From positions 124,001 through 188,000 of the forward strand of contig NZ_JACBOT010000025.1 in NCBI RefSeq assembly GCF_021532275.1: a stretch of 64,000 nt of DNA, written 5' to 3'. Made by a program: the position numbers and the translations under genes. Source of the DNA: Brevibacterium sp. UCMA 11754 (GTDB taxonomy: Bacteria > Actinomycetota > Actinomycetes > Actinomycetales > Brevibacteriaceae). How positions within the stretch are numbered: the first letter of the stretch is position 1; each line of letters begins with the position of its first letter. This document shows positions 45,220 to 55,191 of this stretch, piece after piece. The notes under the pieces were generated by a model, which was not told the DNA's origin, did not search any database, and saw only the letters and a program-made list of their open reading frames with translations.

Positions 45220-46695
45220 TCAGTCAGCACTCTCGTTGTGCCCGCCTGCGAATAGCGGCTCGGTGTGATCGATGAGCTGGTAGGGTCGGCGGCCCTCACC
45301 CCGGACGAAGGCGAAATAGCACAGCCACAGCGCCCCGACCCAGAGAACACCCACCCACAGTGCCGGACGGGAATCGGGCACGATTCCGACCATGACGATG
45401 ACGAAGAGGATGAATGCCACCGTGACCCAGGACCCCACGGGCCACAGCGGCATCGGGAACTCACTGCGCAGTCGGTTCTCCTGGACCAGCACCCGTTTCA
45501 TCCGAAGATGAGCCGCGAGGATGACCAGCCACACCAATACCGTCGCAAACGTCGCCAATGCGCCGAGCAGGAACAGGGCCTGGTCGGGGTAGAGGTAGTT
45601 GAGGAGCACGCCGACGAGCAGGGCCACGATCATCGTGATCACTGTCATCACCGGCACTCCGTTGCGGGTGGTGTGGGCGAAGGAACGCGGTGCCTGCCCC
45701 TGTTCCGCCAGACCGTGGAGCATCCGACCGGCACCGAAGATATCGGCATTGATGGCCGAGAGCGCCGCCGTGATGAGCACAACCTGGAGAATGGCGGCTG
45801 CCGCGTTGAAGCCGACGGAGTCGAAGATCGCGACGAAGGGGCTGATCTCCGAGGTGACCTGGTTCCAGGGCAGGATGCACATGATCACGCCGAGGGTGAG
45901 CACATAGAAGAGCAGGATGCGCACCGGCACCGAGTTGATGGCGGCCGGCAGCACCTTCTTCGGGTTCTGCGCCTCGCCGGCGGTGACTCCGATGATCTCG
46001 ATGCCGCCGAAGGCGAACATCACGATCGTGAATGATGAGAGGAGACCCCAGAGTCCGTGCGGGAACACACCCCCGTGGTCGAACAGTGCACGCGGACCCA
46101 TCTGATTGTGGTCGGCGATGCCGAAACCGAAGATGATGATGGCCACGCCGGCCGCGATGAGGGCGATGATCGCGACGATTTTGATCAGCGCGAACCAGAA
46201 CTCCAGCTCACCGAAGACCTTGACGCCGATCATGTTAATGGCGGCAATGAAGAGCACGACGGCCAGCACCCAGGTCCAGCGCGGAACTCCAGGGAACCAG
46301 AAGCCCATGTACACGCCGATGGCGGTGGCGTCGAAGACTGCGACAAGGATCATCTCGAAGACGAAGGTCCAGCCGACGAGAAAACCGGCGAATGGGTGCA
46401 GATAGTGCGATGCGAACTGGCCGAAGGATCCCGAGACGGGGTGGCGGACCAGCATTTCGCCCAGCGCACGCATCACCATGAAGACGGCGGCACCGCCGAT
46501 GATGTAGGCCACCAGCACGGGCGGACCTGCGGCCTGGATCGACTCCGAGGACCCCATGAACAGCCCCGTGCCGATGGCCGAACCCAAAGCCATGAAGCGG
46601 ATGTGCCGGGCGGTCAATCCCCTGCGCAGACCCACGTTCTCTGTGAGATTGTCACGGGTGATCGACTCTCTGCTCCCACTGTCAGCCGAAGACAC
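45220..46695 (-). CDS. Amino acid permease (APC family)
   Basis: A 491-aa APC transporter with 12 helices. The N-terminal signature GLTARHIRFMALGSAIGTGL leads into helix 1, and FAFGGIEIIGVTAGEAQNP is the conserved helix 6 region seen in GABA/proline/aromatic permeases. Starting from GTG 46695 (AGAAGGTAGGA upstream) gives a normal N-terminus; an in-frame ATG at 46743 would add 16 unsupported residues. Substrate specificity is uncertain; GABA or proline are possible. Confidence 0.88.
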   Translation of the reverse strand: MSSADSGSRESITRDNLTENVGLRRGLTARHIRFMALGSAIGTGLFMGSSESIQAAGPPVLVAYIIGGAAVFMVMRALGEMLVRHPVSGSFGQFASHYLHPFAGFLVGWTFVFEMILVAVFDATAIGVYMGFWFPGVPRWTWVLAVVLFIAAINMIGVKVFGELEFWFALIKIVAIIALIAAGVAIIIFGFGIADHNQMGPRALFDHGGVFPHGLWGLLSSFTIVMFAFGGIEIIGVTAGEAQNPKKVLPAAINSVPVRILLFYVLTLGVIMCILPWNQVTSEISPFVAIFDSVGFNAAAAILQVVLITAALSAINADIFGAGRMLHGLAEQGQAPRSFAHTTRNGVPVMTVITMIVALLVGVLLNYLYPDQALFLLGALATFATVLVWLVILAAHLRMKRVLVQENRLRSEFPMPLWPVGSWVTVAFILFVIVMVGIVPDSRPALWVGVLWVGALWLCYFAFVRGEGRRPYQLIDHTEPLFAGGHNESAD

Positions 46696-46739
46696 AGGTG
46701 TCCTACCTTCTCTCAGATTCTCCCGGCAGCAGTCTCGAC

Positions 46740-47741
46740 TCAACGAGGGTCGGCAGGAGGACCCGTGAGTGTTTCGTAGCGGTAGAGTTCGCTCGCCTGG
46801 CCGGCTTCGACGAGTCGGTCGGCCAATGCGGAGACCACCGGCATGCCACTTGTGACTTCGAGGACGACGTCGGCATCGACAGAGAGTCGGGCGAGGAGAA
46901 GCTCGGCGTCAGCGATCGCTGCCCTGAACAGCTCGCTCGTGGTGTCGGCGGCTTCCTCGCGGGTTTCGAACATCGACCCGATGATGAGTTCAGTGGGGGC
47001 CTCTTCGTCATCGCCTGGTGCCGGCATGGCATCCGTGATCTCGACACCAGTCTGGTCGGCTTCGCGAGCGTAGGAGACGGCGAAGGCGCTGAGTCCAGAG
47101 TCGTCGGACGAGCCGGCTTCACCGTTGAGCAGTGCGGCACCATGGGCACCAGCGGCTTCGGAGAGGAACGCGTTGTTGACCTGACCGATCGTCAGCGGAC
47201 CGACAGCGTCGTCCTTGTTCACGGCGGTGTACCACGCGAGGAAGGCCTTCGTGAGCTTGACTGATCCGGTGGCCACGATCTCAAGGTCTTCGGCACGTCC
47301 ACCTCCGCTGGGCGGCAGCGCACCGGCGGCGACCTTGATCACCCGTGTCGTCGTCAGCGGTGCGAAGCCGAGGGCCTGTGCGAATCCCACACCTGGGCTC
47401 CCGGCCTGTACACGTGTGCGCAGGTCAAGTCCTTCCAGGGCAGTCCCGACGGTGTCGGCACACACTGCTTCGAAGAGTTCTCGTCCCTGACCGTGGCCCT
47501 GTTCCTCGCTGGCGACCTCGACGTGGGCCCACGCCCGGTAGGGGTGAAGCGGGGACTGTGCGATCGCGGCAGCACCGACGGGCACCTCGGGCACCACCTC
47601 GGCGATGACGGATCGCAGCAGGGGTGAATCCGAGGAGGGACGGAACAGGGACCTGGCCATATGAGCGGCCGGCGTATCGGCGTCGGCGAACACCTCGTTC
47701 AACCGCAGGTCGTCACCATCGGTCAGGTCTCTGATCGGCAT
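46740..47741 (-). CDS. GNAT family N-acetyltransferase
   Basis: A 333-aa protein with one clear GNAT domain in the N-terminal half: HVEVASEEQGHGQGRELFEA contains the acetyl-CoA motif Q/R-x-x-G-x-G/A. The second half (LTKAFLAWYTAVNKDDAVG…) may be another, degenerate GNAT domain. ATG 47741 gives the natural start. An upstream extension to 48056 overlaps the divergent punA gene and is spurious. The acceptor substrate is unknown. The gene is 45 bp from the permease and could be co-transcribed with it. Confidence 0.78.
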   Translation of the reverse strand: MPIRDLTDGDDLRLNEVFADADTPAAHMARSLFRPSSDSPLLRSVIAEVVPEVPVGAAAIAQSPLHPYRAWAHVEVASEEQGHGQGRELFEAVCADTVGTALEGLDLRTRVQAGSPGVGFAQALGFAPLTTTRVIKVAAGALPPSGGGRAEDLEIVATGSVKLTKAFLAWYTAVNKDDAVGPLTIGQVNNAFLSEAAGAHGAALLNGEAGSSDDSGLSAFAVSYAREADQTGVEITDAMPAPGDDEEAPTELIIGSMFETREEAADTTSELFRAAIADAELLLARLSVDADVVLEVTSGMPVVSALADRLVEAGQASELYRYETLTGPPADPR

Positions 47742-47787
47742 TGTGTGCGCTCCTTGAACGGGTCGAGAACTTGATAATCTTGGCGTC

Positions 47788-48597
47788 ATGACTGACTTAA
47801 GCGATCCTACCGCCGCCGCCCGCGCCGCGGCCACGACCATCAACTCCAAAGCCGGCATCGAGGCCCATGACATTGCTCTCGTTCTCGGTTCGGGATGGGG
47901 CGGAGCAGCGGAGCTCCTCGGCGAGACGATCAGCGAGATCTCGGCCGCCGAAGTTCCCGGCTTCCACGCGCCCGCAGTTGAGGGCCACGGCGCCACCCTG
48001 CGCACGATTCGGATCGAAGCCAGCGGCAAGCACGCTCTCGTCCTCGGTTCCCGCACCCACTACTACGAGGGCAAGGGCGTGCGCGCTGTGGCCCACGGAG
48101 TCCGCACCGCCGCTGCCGCCGGCTGCGAGAACCTGGTGCTCACCAACGGCTGCGGAGGGCTCAATCGCAATTGGGCCGCCGGCACCCCGGTCCTCATCTC
48201 CGACCACCTCAACCTCACCGGCACCTCCCCCATCGAAGGTGCGAACTTCGTCGACCTCACCGACCTGTACTCCCCGCGCATGCGCGCCATCGCCAAGGAG
48301 ATCGACCCCAGCCTCGACGAAGGCGTCTACGCTCAGTTCCGCGGGCCCCACTACGAAACTCCCGCCGAGGTGCGCATGGCCGGAGTCCTCGGCGCGCACC
48401 TCGTCGGAATGTCCACCTCGTTGGAGGCCATCGCCGCACGTCAGGCCGGTCTGGAACTCATGGGAATCTCCCTGGTGACGAACCTGGCAGCCGGCATCCA
48501 GGAGACCCCGCTCTCCCATGCCGAGGTCATCGAGGCCGGCGTCGCCGCCGCCCCGCGGATCTCGCAGCTGCTCGCCGACATCGTCTCGAAGCTCTGA
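47788..48597 (+). CDS. punA: Purine nucleoside phosphorylase
   Basis: A 269-aa trimeric-type PNP that splits purine nucleosides with phosphate to base and (deoxy)ribose-1-phosphate. Phosphate-site motifs are LGSGWGG near residue 31 and SRTHYYEGKG near 87; also TNGCGGLN and FRGPHYETPAE near 185-195. TAATCT at 47775-47780 lies 7 nt before the ATG, so the message is probably leaderless. The phosphomutase that follows handles its sugar product. Confidence 0.93.
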   Translation: MTDLSDPTAAARAAATTINSKAGIEAHDIALVLGSGWGGAAELLGETISEISAAEVPGFHAPAVEGHGATLRTIRIEASGKHALVLGSRTHYYEGKGVRAVAHGVRTAAAAGCENLVLTNGCGGLNRNWAAGTPVLISDHLNLTGTSPIEGANFVDLTDLYSPRMRAIAKEIDPSLDEGVYAQFRGPHYETPAEVRMAGVLGAHLVGMSTSLEAIAARQAGLELMGISLVTNLAAGIQETPLSHAEVIEAGVAAAPRISQLLADIVSKL

Positions 48598-48702
48598 GCG
48601 ACATCTGCCGCGCTGAGTGAACCGACCAGCGCTCCCCCGACGCGACAGCACAGCTCTTGCCACCCGCATTCCCCTCCCCGACAGCACTGGACAAGGACAG
48701 AT

Positions 48703-50571
48703 ATGACCGAAGTAGCCGATCGCTTCACCAACGGCTTCGACGCCGACATCGTTGAGGCGTGGATTGCCGATGACCCCGATCAGAAGACAGCGACCACGCT
48801 GAGAAACATCCTTGGCGCGGCGAAGGCCGGTGATGCGGCGGCGATAGCCGACCTCGAGGATCGTTTCGCAGGACCCCTGGCCTTCGGCACCGCAGGCCTG
48901 CGTGGAGAGATCGCGGCCGGACCCAACCGGATGAACCGTGCTGTCGTCATCCGAGCCGCAGCAGGTCTCTCCCGTTTCCTCCTGAACACGGTGGGCGAGG
49001 GATTCACTGTCGTCATCGGATGCGATGCCCGCTACAAGTCCTCAGACTTCGCGACCGACACAGCCGCAGTCGTCACGGCGGCCGGCGGTACCGCCATCCA
49101 GCTGCCCGATCAGCTGCCGACACCGCTGCTGGCATTCGCGCTGTCTCATCTGCAGGCCGACGCCGGAGTCATGGTCACCGCCAGTCACAACCCGCCCGCC
49201 GACAACGGCTACAAGGTCTACCTCGGTCAGCGTCCGCTGCAGGCCATCGAGTCCGACCCTTCCGCCGCTGAGGCAGGTGCCGGTGCTCAGATCGTCAGTC
49301 CCGCCGATGCTCTCATCGCCGAGCAGATCACGGCAGTCGAATCTGTGGCCTCGGTGCCTCGTGCCGAATCCGGGTGGGAGCACCTGGATGCGACGATCGT
49401 CGAGACCTACCTGGCTCGCATCGGTGCCCTGGGTGTGCATTCGAGCGCCGACCTGACCATCGTGCACACCTCCTTGCACGGTGTCGGAGCCTCCGTCGCC
49501 GAGGCGGCCCTGGCTCGTACCGGTTTCACGAACGTGCATCCGGTGCCCTCGCAACAGGCACCCGACCCGGACTTCCCGACGGTCACGTTCCCGAACCCGG
49601 AAGAGGCCGGAGCCCTCGATGAGTCGTATGCCTTGGCCAAGGAGGTCGGCGCCGACCTCATCATCGCCAACGACCCCGATGCCGACAGGTTCTCAGCGGC
49701 CATCCCGGATGCCTCGCTGGCAGCCGGTTTCCGCCAGCTCTCCGGCGACGAGGTGGGCCTCCTCCTCGGCGAAGACATCGCGACTCGTCTGGCCCGGGAC
49801 ACTCACCATTCGAGGCAGCAGGTGGCCGAGGACTCTGCAGGAGCAGGCGCCGCTGCTGATGTCTCCTCACCGGTGTTCGCGAACTCGATCGTCTCCTCCC
49901 GGGGTCTGGCTGCCGCGGCCGAAAGCCATGGATTCACCGCGACCAACACCCTCACGGGTTTCAAGTGGATCTCCCGTGTCCCCGACCTGGTCTTCGGCTA
50001 CGAAGAGGCCTTGGGCTACTGCGTCGACCCGGGTGCGGTCAGGGATAAGGATGGAATCTCAACTGCCGTGACCTTTGCGGCCCTGGCCTCACGCCTCAAA
50101 GAGGCGGGTTCGAGCATCGATGCCGAACTCGATCGGATCCGCAACCGCGACGGATACTTCGCAACGGCTCCGCTGAGCTTCCGCCTCGACGACGTCAGCC
50201 TCATCGCAGCGGCCATGTCGAAGCTGCGGGAGAACCCGCCGGCGACGTTGGCCGGCTCCCCTGTCACCGAGGTTCATGATCTGTCGCAGGGTTATGATGG
50301 GCTGCCTCCCACCGATGGCATTCTGCTGCTCTCCGAGGCGAACTCACGCGTGATCGTCCGTCCTTCGGGTACCGAACCGAAGCTCAAATGCTATCTCGAG
50401 GTCGTCGCCGACCCTGAAGGACTCGCAGCCGCTGCCGCCGCCGATCAGCGCGCGGTCGCTGCTGCAGGGCTGAGGGTCACGACCGCCTCGGCGAGTGCAG
50501 CACTCCAGCCTGCGCTCAAGGAGCGCCTGACAACCATCAGCACCGAACTCAAGACCTTCTTCGGACTCTGA
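48703..50571 (+). CDS. pmmB: Phosphopentomutase/phosphoglucomutase-type phospho-sugar mutase
   Basis: A 622-aa alpha-D-phosphohexomutase. The phosphoserine loop is TASHNPPADNGYK near residue 155, the Mg site is NDPDADR near residue 325, and the C-terminal phosphate-binding loop RPSGTEPKL is near residue 555. Similar long mutases next to punA and deoC often use ribose-1-phosphate. The specificity is inferred. The IS element starts 27 bp after its stop. Confidence 0.88.
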   Translation: MTEVADRFTNGFDADIVEAWIADDPDQKTATTLRNILGAAKAGDAAAIADLEDRFAGPLAFGTAGLRGEIAAGPNRMNRAVVIRAAAGLSRFLLNTVGEGFTVVIGCDARYKSSDFATDTAAVVTAAGGTAIQLPDQLPTPLLAFALSHLQADAGVMVTASHNPPADNGYKVYLGQRPLQAIESDPSAAEAGAGAQIVSPADALIAEQITAVESVASVPRAESGWEHLDATIVETYLARIGALGVHSSADLTIVHTSLHGVGASVAEAALARTGFTNVHPVPSQQAPDPDFPTVTFPNPEEAGALDESYALAKEVGADLIIANDPDADRFSAAIPDASLAAGFRQLSGDEVGLLLGEDIATRLARDTHHSRQQVAEDSAGAGAAADVSSPVFANSIVSSRGLAAAAESHGFTATNTLTGFKWISRVPDLVFGYEEALGYCVDPGAVRDKDGISTAVTFAALASRLKEAGSSIDAELDRIRNRDGYFATAPLSFRLDDVSLIAAAMSKLRENPPATLAGSPVTEVHDLSQGYDGLPPTDGILLLSEANSRVIVRPSGTEPKLKCYLEVVADPEGLAAAAAADQRAVAAAGLRVTTASASAALQPALKERLTTISTELKTFFGL

Positions 50572-50597
50572 TGGTTCCGAGCCGTGGCCGGGAAGCA

Positions 50598-50649
50598 TAC
50601 AGTCGAGGTCAGATTGAGTGGGTTGCAGAGGCTGTTGCCGAATATGTGG
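50598..50649 (+). repeat. Left terminal inverted repeat of the IS element
   Basis: Starts TACAGTCGAGGTCAGATTG and matches the reverse complement of 52372-52423 at 51 of 52 positions; the sole mismatch is at 50620. Confidence 0.9.
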
Positions 50650-50834
50650 GGGTGGGCCTCAATGGTTACGAGCAGGAAGCAAACATCGGTGCGTAGTAGT
50701 CATCCCCGTCCTAGCCTCGACGATCGCGGGCTTTCAGTGACTTACCTTACTCATTTGGTGTGGTGATCCCAGCTCCGGTGGGTAAGAGACCACTGACAGT
50801 CCGAATCTATGCAGTCCGCAGCCTCGCGGGAAGA

Positions 50835-52364
50835 TCAGCCCGCGGGCAGTGCTCCTGCCTGGCGGCTGTGCAACCTCAAGATATTGATGACCGCGGCGAT
50901 GAGTTTGACCTCGCCAATAGCTTTCACGTGCCCGCGCATACTCAATCGCCGCATCCCTAACCATTCTTTAACCCAGGCATTGATCGTCTCGACCAACGCT
51001 GCCCGCCGCCGATACAACTGCATATTTTCCTCAGTCGCTAATTTCTCGCGCATGGCCTGCACCAGCGGATACTGCGACGTCTCACTCACTACACCCGCGG
51101 CGAGTATGCGTGCCTTGCGGTCAGAAATCAATCGGTCGGGACCATCTACAGCAAGGTTCTCTTTCGAGTGATATCCCGCATCAGCTAACACCACACCGAC
51201 CGAACCCTGACCACCGGTCGCAGCCTTCAGCTCCCGGTCTGTGGCTCGAAGCATCGGTTCAAACAAATGAACATCAACCGCGTCGGTAAAGACCTCAGCC
51301 GCGACGATAACGTGGTCATCTGATACCGCGAACTGCGTGTTATAGCCCTGCACGAATCCTGTCCGGGCCTTCATCAACCGTGACTGCGGATCAGTGAGAT
51401 TACGTCGGCTTGCCTGTCCCGTTCGCTGCGCAAACGTCTTGTCCTTCAGCGCTTGTATCCGTGTTTTGCTTTCCTCGATGACGGCCCATCGTTTCTTCAA
51501 CAGCATCAGTTCATCCGGATGCATGCACGGCTTGCGACGATCACGATCGGGACTGGCACGCCAACCTTCGTACTTCTTCAACTGCTGGTCATACATGCGT
51601 TGGTAGCGGTGCTGGCGCCTGTCGAGGACGTCTTCAGCTCGTCGAATGGGCGTGCTGGTGACATTGTCCTTGCCTTCGTCGAATGACTCAACGCACTCCT
51701 TTGCCCGGTCTAACCGCGACGCGTTGTAGATCACCGCTTTCCGTGCGGTTTCATCATCGTCGTCATCGTCGCCAAGCAGGGCATCGTCATTGTCGGCAGC
51801 TTCGGCCTCGTCCGTGATCTCGTCAATGAGACGACGAAGGTAGGGCTCTTTCCGGTTCGCATCGATCGAGGCATTCGCCGCGATCTTCGTACCATCGATG
51901 GCGATGACTCCGACGTTGCCCATCCCCGCGCGCACGCACTCGGCCAATACCTGCGCAAACAGATCGGAAAATGCTTCAATATTGTCAGCACGAAACCGTG
52001 AAATCACGGTGTGATCAGGGATGTCACCAGCACAGGCGACTCGGAACGCGATGTCAGTCCCGCACAGTTTCTCGATACCCCTCGAAGACCGTTGGCCAAC
52101 ACTGTAGGCGTAGAGCAACAGCACGAGGAGCATATCCGGGTCATAGCCTGGCTGGCCAGCACGCGATGCTGTAGTGGCGCGGCGTCGACGTTTCGTGAAT
52201 GCGCTCGTCTCTAGGTCACCCACCAGTGCCTCGATGACCCACACCAAATGGTGCTCGGGGAGCCATTCGCGCATGTCCGGGGGCAGGAGGAACTGCTGAT
52301 CACGGGACGGTATCGAGTTGCCATGGTTCATTGTCTCAATACCGGCCCGCGCCGCCGTTGACAT
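50835..52364 (-). CDS. IS1182-family transposase
   Basis: A 509-aa DDE transposase, full length for the family. The N-terminus has QQFLLPPDMREWLPEHHLVW, followed by HTVISRFRADNIEAF and the first catalytic Asp in VIAIDGTKIAANAS. Later come VVLADAGYHSKENL with the second Asp, and the third acidic residue in the C-terminal helix (VETINAWVKEWLGMRRL). The frame is intact, so the element may be active. The start could be the ATG at 52331 (MNHGNSIPSRDQQ). Confidence 0.93.
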   Translation of the reverse strand: MSTAARAGIETMNHGNSIPSRDQQFLLPPDMREWLPEHHLVWVIEALVGDLETSAFTKRRRRATTASRAGQPGYDPDMLLVLLLYAYSVGQRSSRGIEKLCGTDIAFRVACAGDIPDHTVISRFRADNIEAFSDLFAQVLAECVRAGMGNVGVIAIDGTKIAANASIDANRKEPYLRRLIDEITDEAEAADNDDALLGDDDDDDETARKAVIYNASRLDRAKECVESFDEGKDNVTSTPIRRAEDVLDRRQHRYQRMYDQQLKKYEGWRASPDRDRRKPCMHPDELMLLKKRWAVIEESKTRIQALKDKTFAQRTGQASRRNLTDPQSRLMKARTGFVQGYNTQFAVSDDHVIVAAEVFTDAVDVHLFEPMLRATDRELKAATGGQGSVGVVLADAGYHSKENLAVDGPDRLISDRKARILAAGVVSETSQYPLVQAMREKLATEENMQLYRRRAALVETINAWVKEWLGMRRLSMRGHVKAIGEVKLIAAVINILRLHSRQAGALPAG

Positions 52365-52371
52365 ACACGCA

Positions 52372-52423
52372 CCACATATTCGGCAACAGCCTCTGCAACC
52401 AACTCAATCTGACCTCGACTGTA
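52372..52423 (-). repeat. Right terminal inverted repeat of the IS element
   Basis: Reverse complement of 50598-50649 with one mismatch. Confidence 0.9.
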
Positions 52424-52437
52424 GGAAAAGCGCCCTA

Positions 52438-52462
52438 GGAGTCTGAACTGCTCCCAGACTCC
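52438..52462 (-). terminator. Terminator after deoC
   Basis: GGAGTCTG (52438-52445) pairs with CAGACTCC (52455-52462) around a 9-nt loop. On the minus strand it lies just past the deoC stop, with a modest T-run further on (CTTTTCC). The IS element entered about 15 bp beyond. Confidence 0.65.
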
Positions 52463-52478
52463 CCAGAGAAGGACTCTC

Positions 52479-53129
52479 TCAGGACAGCCCGCCAAGAATC
52501 GCAGCGGATCCGGACAGTCCGAGACGTGAGGCTCCTGCAGCGATCATCTCTTCTGTAGCGTCGACGGTGCGGATTCCGCCGGAGGCCTTGACGCCGAGGC
52601 GATCACCCACGGTTTCGCGCATCAGTGAGACCGCGTGTGCGCTGGCTCCGCCTGCGGGATGGAAGCCTGTGGAGGTCTTGACGAAGCCTGCCCCTGCAGC
52701 CTCGGCGCGGCGGCTGGCTTCGACGATCTGGTCGTCGCTGAGCGCTGCAGATTCGATGATGACCTTGACCAGGGCGCTGCCGCTGGCGTCGACGACCCCG
52801 CGGATATCGGCCTCCATCGCATCGAAGTCACCAGCAATGGCCTGGCCGATATTGATGACCATGTCGACTTCGTCGGCACCATCGGAGACGGCCTGGGCAG
52901 CCTCGGCGGCCTTGATCTCAGGCTTGACCTGACCGCTGGGGAAACCGACGACGGTGGCCACGACCAGCTCACCGGGATCGGTGACGGGAAGCATCGACGG
53001 GGAGACGCAGATCGCGAGCACGCCGAGGTCCTTCGCCTCTGTCACGAGTGCCTCCACATCAGCAGGAGTGGCTTCGGGCTTGAGCAGTGTGTGATCGATG
53101 ATCGCTGCGACTTCGGCTCTGCTGGTCAT
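52479..53129 (-). CDS. deoC: Deoxyribose-phosphate aldolase
   Basis: A 216-aa class I aldolase cleaving deoxyribose-5-phosphate to glyceraldehyde-3-phosphate and acetaldehyde. The Schiff-base lysine is in [15 protein letters not shown] near residue 150, and the second catalytic lysine region is LVKVIIES. Length is normal. It is the last gene of the minus-strand nucleoside operon, 80 bp after deoA. GGAGGATTACC precedes its ATG. Confidence 0.95.
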   Translation of the reverse strand: MTSRAEVAAIIDHTLLKPEATPADVEALVTEAKDLGVLAICVSPSMLPVTDPGELVVATVVGFPSGQVKPEIKAAEAAQAVSDGADEVDMVINIGQAIAGDFDAMEADIRGVVDASGSALVKVIIESAALSDDQIVEASRRAEAAGAGFVKTSTGFHPAGGASAHAVSLMRETVGDRLGVKASGGIRTVDATEEMIAAGASRLGLSGSAAILGGLS

Positions 53130-53209
53130 GGTAATCCTCCAAGGTGGATGGTGCTGTGTGAGTTTGGGTTGCGTGAGTTGGTACTGCGGTGATGCAACGA
53201 ATCGGTGCT

Positions 53210-54499
53210 TCAGGTGATCTTCTCTAGCACGATCGACGCGGAGACCGTGCCGAGGTCGTCTCCGATTTCGACAGCGTCCTCGAGAGATTCGATCGCTCGG
53301 GCGAAGCGTTCAGGAGTCGCTGTGTGCAGAGTCATCAGCGGCTGGCCTTCGGCAACGGTGTCACCAGGCTTGGCGTGGAGTTCGATGCCGGCCACGTCCT
53401 GGACCGGGTCCTCCTTACGTGCTCGTCCGGCACCGAGGCGCCAGGAGGCGACTCCCACGGACAACGCATCGAGCCGACTGAGGACGCCGGACGCAGGCGC
53501 AGTGATGACTTCAGTGTTCTCGGCGACGGGCAGCGCGGCGTCAGGGTCACCGTTCTGGGCCCGGATCATCTTCTTCCACACGTCCATCGCCCGGCCGTCG
53601 CCCAAGGCGGCACGCACATCGACGTCGGTCTTGCCTGCCAGACGCAGCATCTCCTCGGCCAGGGCCACAGTCAGGTCCACGACGTCGGAGGGTCCGCCGC
53701 CGGCGAGGACCTCGACGGACTCACGGACCTCGAGGGCGTTGCCGACCGTGAGTCCCAGCGGGGTGGACATGTCGGTGAGCAGCGCCGAGGTCTCGACCCC
53801 GGCTGCCTTGCCCAGATCGACCATGGTCCGAGCCAGCTTCTGGGCCTTGGCCAGGTCCTTCATGAATGCCCCGGAACCGACCTTGACGTCGAGGACAAGT
53901 CCTTCGGTGCCTTCTGCGATCTTCTTCGACATGATCGATGAGGCGATGAGCGGAATGCAGTCAACCGTCGAGGTGGTGTCGCGCAGTGCATAGAGCTTCT
54001 TGTCCGCCGGAGCCAAGCCGGAGCCTGCGGCGCAGATGACCGCGCCGAGGTCCTCGAGCTGGTCGAGGATGGCCTCATTGCTCAGACCCGCCTGCCAGCC
54101 CGGAATGGACTCGAGCTTGTCCAGGGTTCCGCCGGTATGGCCGAGGCCGCGACCCGAGAGCTGTGGGACGGCGACGTCGAATACGGCGACGAGCGGGGCC
54201 AGAGGCAGGGTGATCTTGTCCCCGACTCCCCCTGTCGAATGCTTGTCCGAGGTCGGGCGGGACAGGGATGAGAAGTCCATCCGCTCGCCCGATGCGATCA
54301 TCGCCTGCGTCCAGTCCGCGATCTCGCGAGGTTCCATGTCGTTGATGAAGATCGCCATGGCCAGTGCGGCCATCTGCTCATCGGCGACAACACCGCGAGT
54401 GTAGGCATCGATCACCCATTCGATCTGTTCTCTGCTCAGGGTGCGGCCATCGCGTTTCGCGGCGATGACGTCGACGGCATCGAATGCCTCTACGCTCAC
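53210..54499 (-). CDS. deoA: Thymidine/pyrimidine-nucleoside phosphorylase
   Basis: A 429-aa dimeric phosphorylase. The family signature [19 protein letters not shown] is near residue 80, and [16 protein letters not shown] follows. It converts thymidine and deoxyuridine to the base and deoxyribose-1-phosphate. GTG 54499 is preferred, with AAGGA 10 nt upstream. A further in-frame ATG at 54556 lacks a ribosome site and would add residues not seen in the family. Confidence 0.93.
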   Translation of the reverse strand: MSVEAFDAVDVIAAKRDGRTLSREQIEWVIDAYTRGVVADEQMAALAMAIFINDMEPREIADWTQAMIASGERMDFSSLSRPTSDKHSTGGVGDKITLPLAPLVAVFDVAVPQLSGRGLGHTGGTLDKLESIPGWQAGLSNEAILDQLEDLGAVICAAGSGLAPADKKLYALRDTTSTVDCIPLIASSIMSKKIAEGTEGLVLDVKVGSGAFMKDLAKAQKLARTMVDLGKAAGVETSALLTDMSTPLGLTVGNALEVRESVEVLAGGGPSDVVDLTVALAEEMLRLAGKTDVDVRAALGDGRAMDVWKKMIRAQNGDPDAALPVAENTEVITAPASGVLSRLDALSVGVASWRLGAGRARKEDPVQDVAGIELHAKPGDTVAEGQPLMTLHTATPERFARAIESLEDAVEIGDDLGTVSASIVLEKIT

Positions 54500-54619
54500 G
54501 GTGTCAGTCCTTCGTTCTCGGGGTGTGGCCGATGACCCGGCCACTGGAGTGACCATTGACCAGCCATTGGTGCGGCCGAGGTCCGGCCACTGGGATGACC
54601 GTTCTGGTGGTCACCATCG

Positions 54620-54661
54620 ATCGCCGAGGTGGCGCTGGGATCGCGGGGCCACCTCGGCGAT
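54620..54661 (-). terminator. Hairpin after cdd
   Basis: Perfect 14-bp arms ATCGCCGAGGTGGC (54620-54633) and GCCACCTCGGCGAT (54648-54661). It begins 8 bp after the cdd stop on the minus strand and may reduce readthrough into deoA. There is no T-run. Confidence 0.65.
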
Positions 54662-54668
54662 ATCGGGG

Positions 54669-55163
54669 TCAGTGTTTGGCGGAGCCTGCACCCGGCGCAT
54701 CACCGCTCAGATGATCTGGTCCGAAGGCATCGGGCAGCACAACTGACATGGGAGCCCTGCCGCTGGGCATGTTGAGCATCATCTCGGTGCCGCCGTGTTC
54801 GAACAGGAGCTGCCGGCAGCGTCCGCACGGGGCCAGGGTCGCTCCCGCACCATCGACGCAGTCGAATGCCACGATCCGGCCTCCGCCGGACATGAACAGA
54901 TCGGAGACGAGTGAGCATTCTGCACACAGCGTCACCCCGAACGAGGCATTCTCAATATTGGCGCCGCTGACGATTCGACCGTCATCGACGAGTGCTGCCG
55001 CGCCCACGGGATAGGACGAATACGGAACGTATGCGTGACGCATCGCTCTCATCGCCTCATCTCGCAGCAGCGACCAGGTGTCCTCGCTCAGGTCGTCGAC
55101 CGAAACGGGGGTGGGTTCCACGCTCCACACGTGTTCAGAGGCTTCGACATCTGCAGAAGTCAT
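54669..55163 (-). CDS. cdd: Cytidine deaminase
   Basis: A 164-aa zinc deaminase of the tetrameric type, turning cytidine and deoxycytidine to uridine forms. The zinc site is C-A-E in TLCAECSL plus PCGRCRQ near residues 90-120. The N-terminal ~25 residues are an extra lead before EDTWSLLRDEAM. The upstream gene, the permease at 55192, lies 28 bp away in the same direction. It funnels imported cytidine to the uridine/thymidine phosphorylase. Confidence 0.94.
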   Translation of the reverse strand: MTSADVEASEHVWSVEPTPVSVDDLSEDTWSLLRDEAMRAMRHAYVPYSSYPVGAAALVDDGRIVSGANIENASFGVTLCAECSLVSDLFMSGGGRIVAFDCVDGAGATLAPCGRCRQLLFEHGGTEMMLNMPSGRAPMSVVLPDAFGPDHLSGDAPGAGSAKH

Positions 55164-55191
55164 AGGGGATACCTCTCTCTTCAGGGTTGGG

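Larger units (their letters stand above)
50598..52423. mobile_element. IS1182-family insertion sequence
   Basis: A 1826-bp element defined by near-perfect 52-bp terminal inverted repeats at 50598-50649 and 52372-52423 (51/52 identical). It encodes one transposase on the minus strand. GGAA occurs close to each end (50591 and 52424) and may be the target duplication if the left end starts at 50595; I am not sure. It lies between the convergent pmmB and deoC ends and breaks neither gene. Region 50650-50834 inside the element is non-coding. Confidence 0.9.

Noticed and set aside
47742..48056. N-terminal extension of the GNAT gene
   Set aside because: It runs antisense through punA, whose motifs are clear; ATG 47741 is a natural start.
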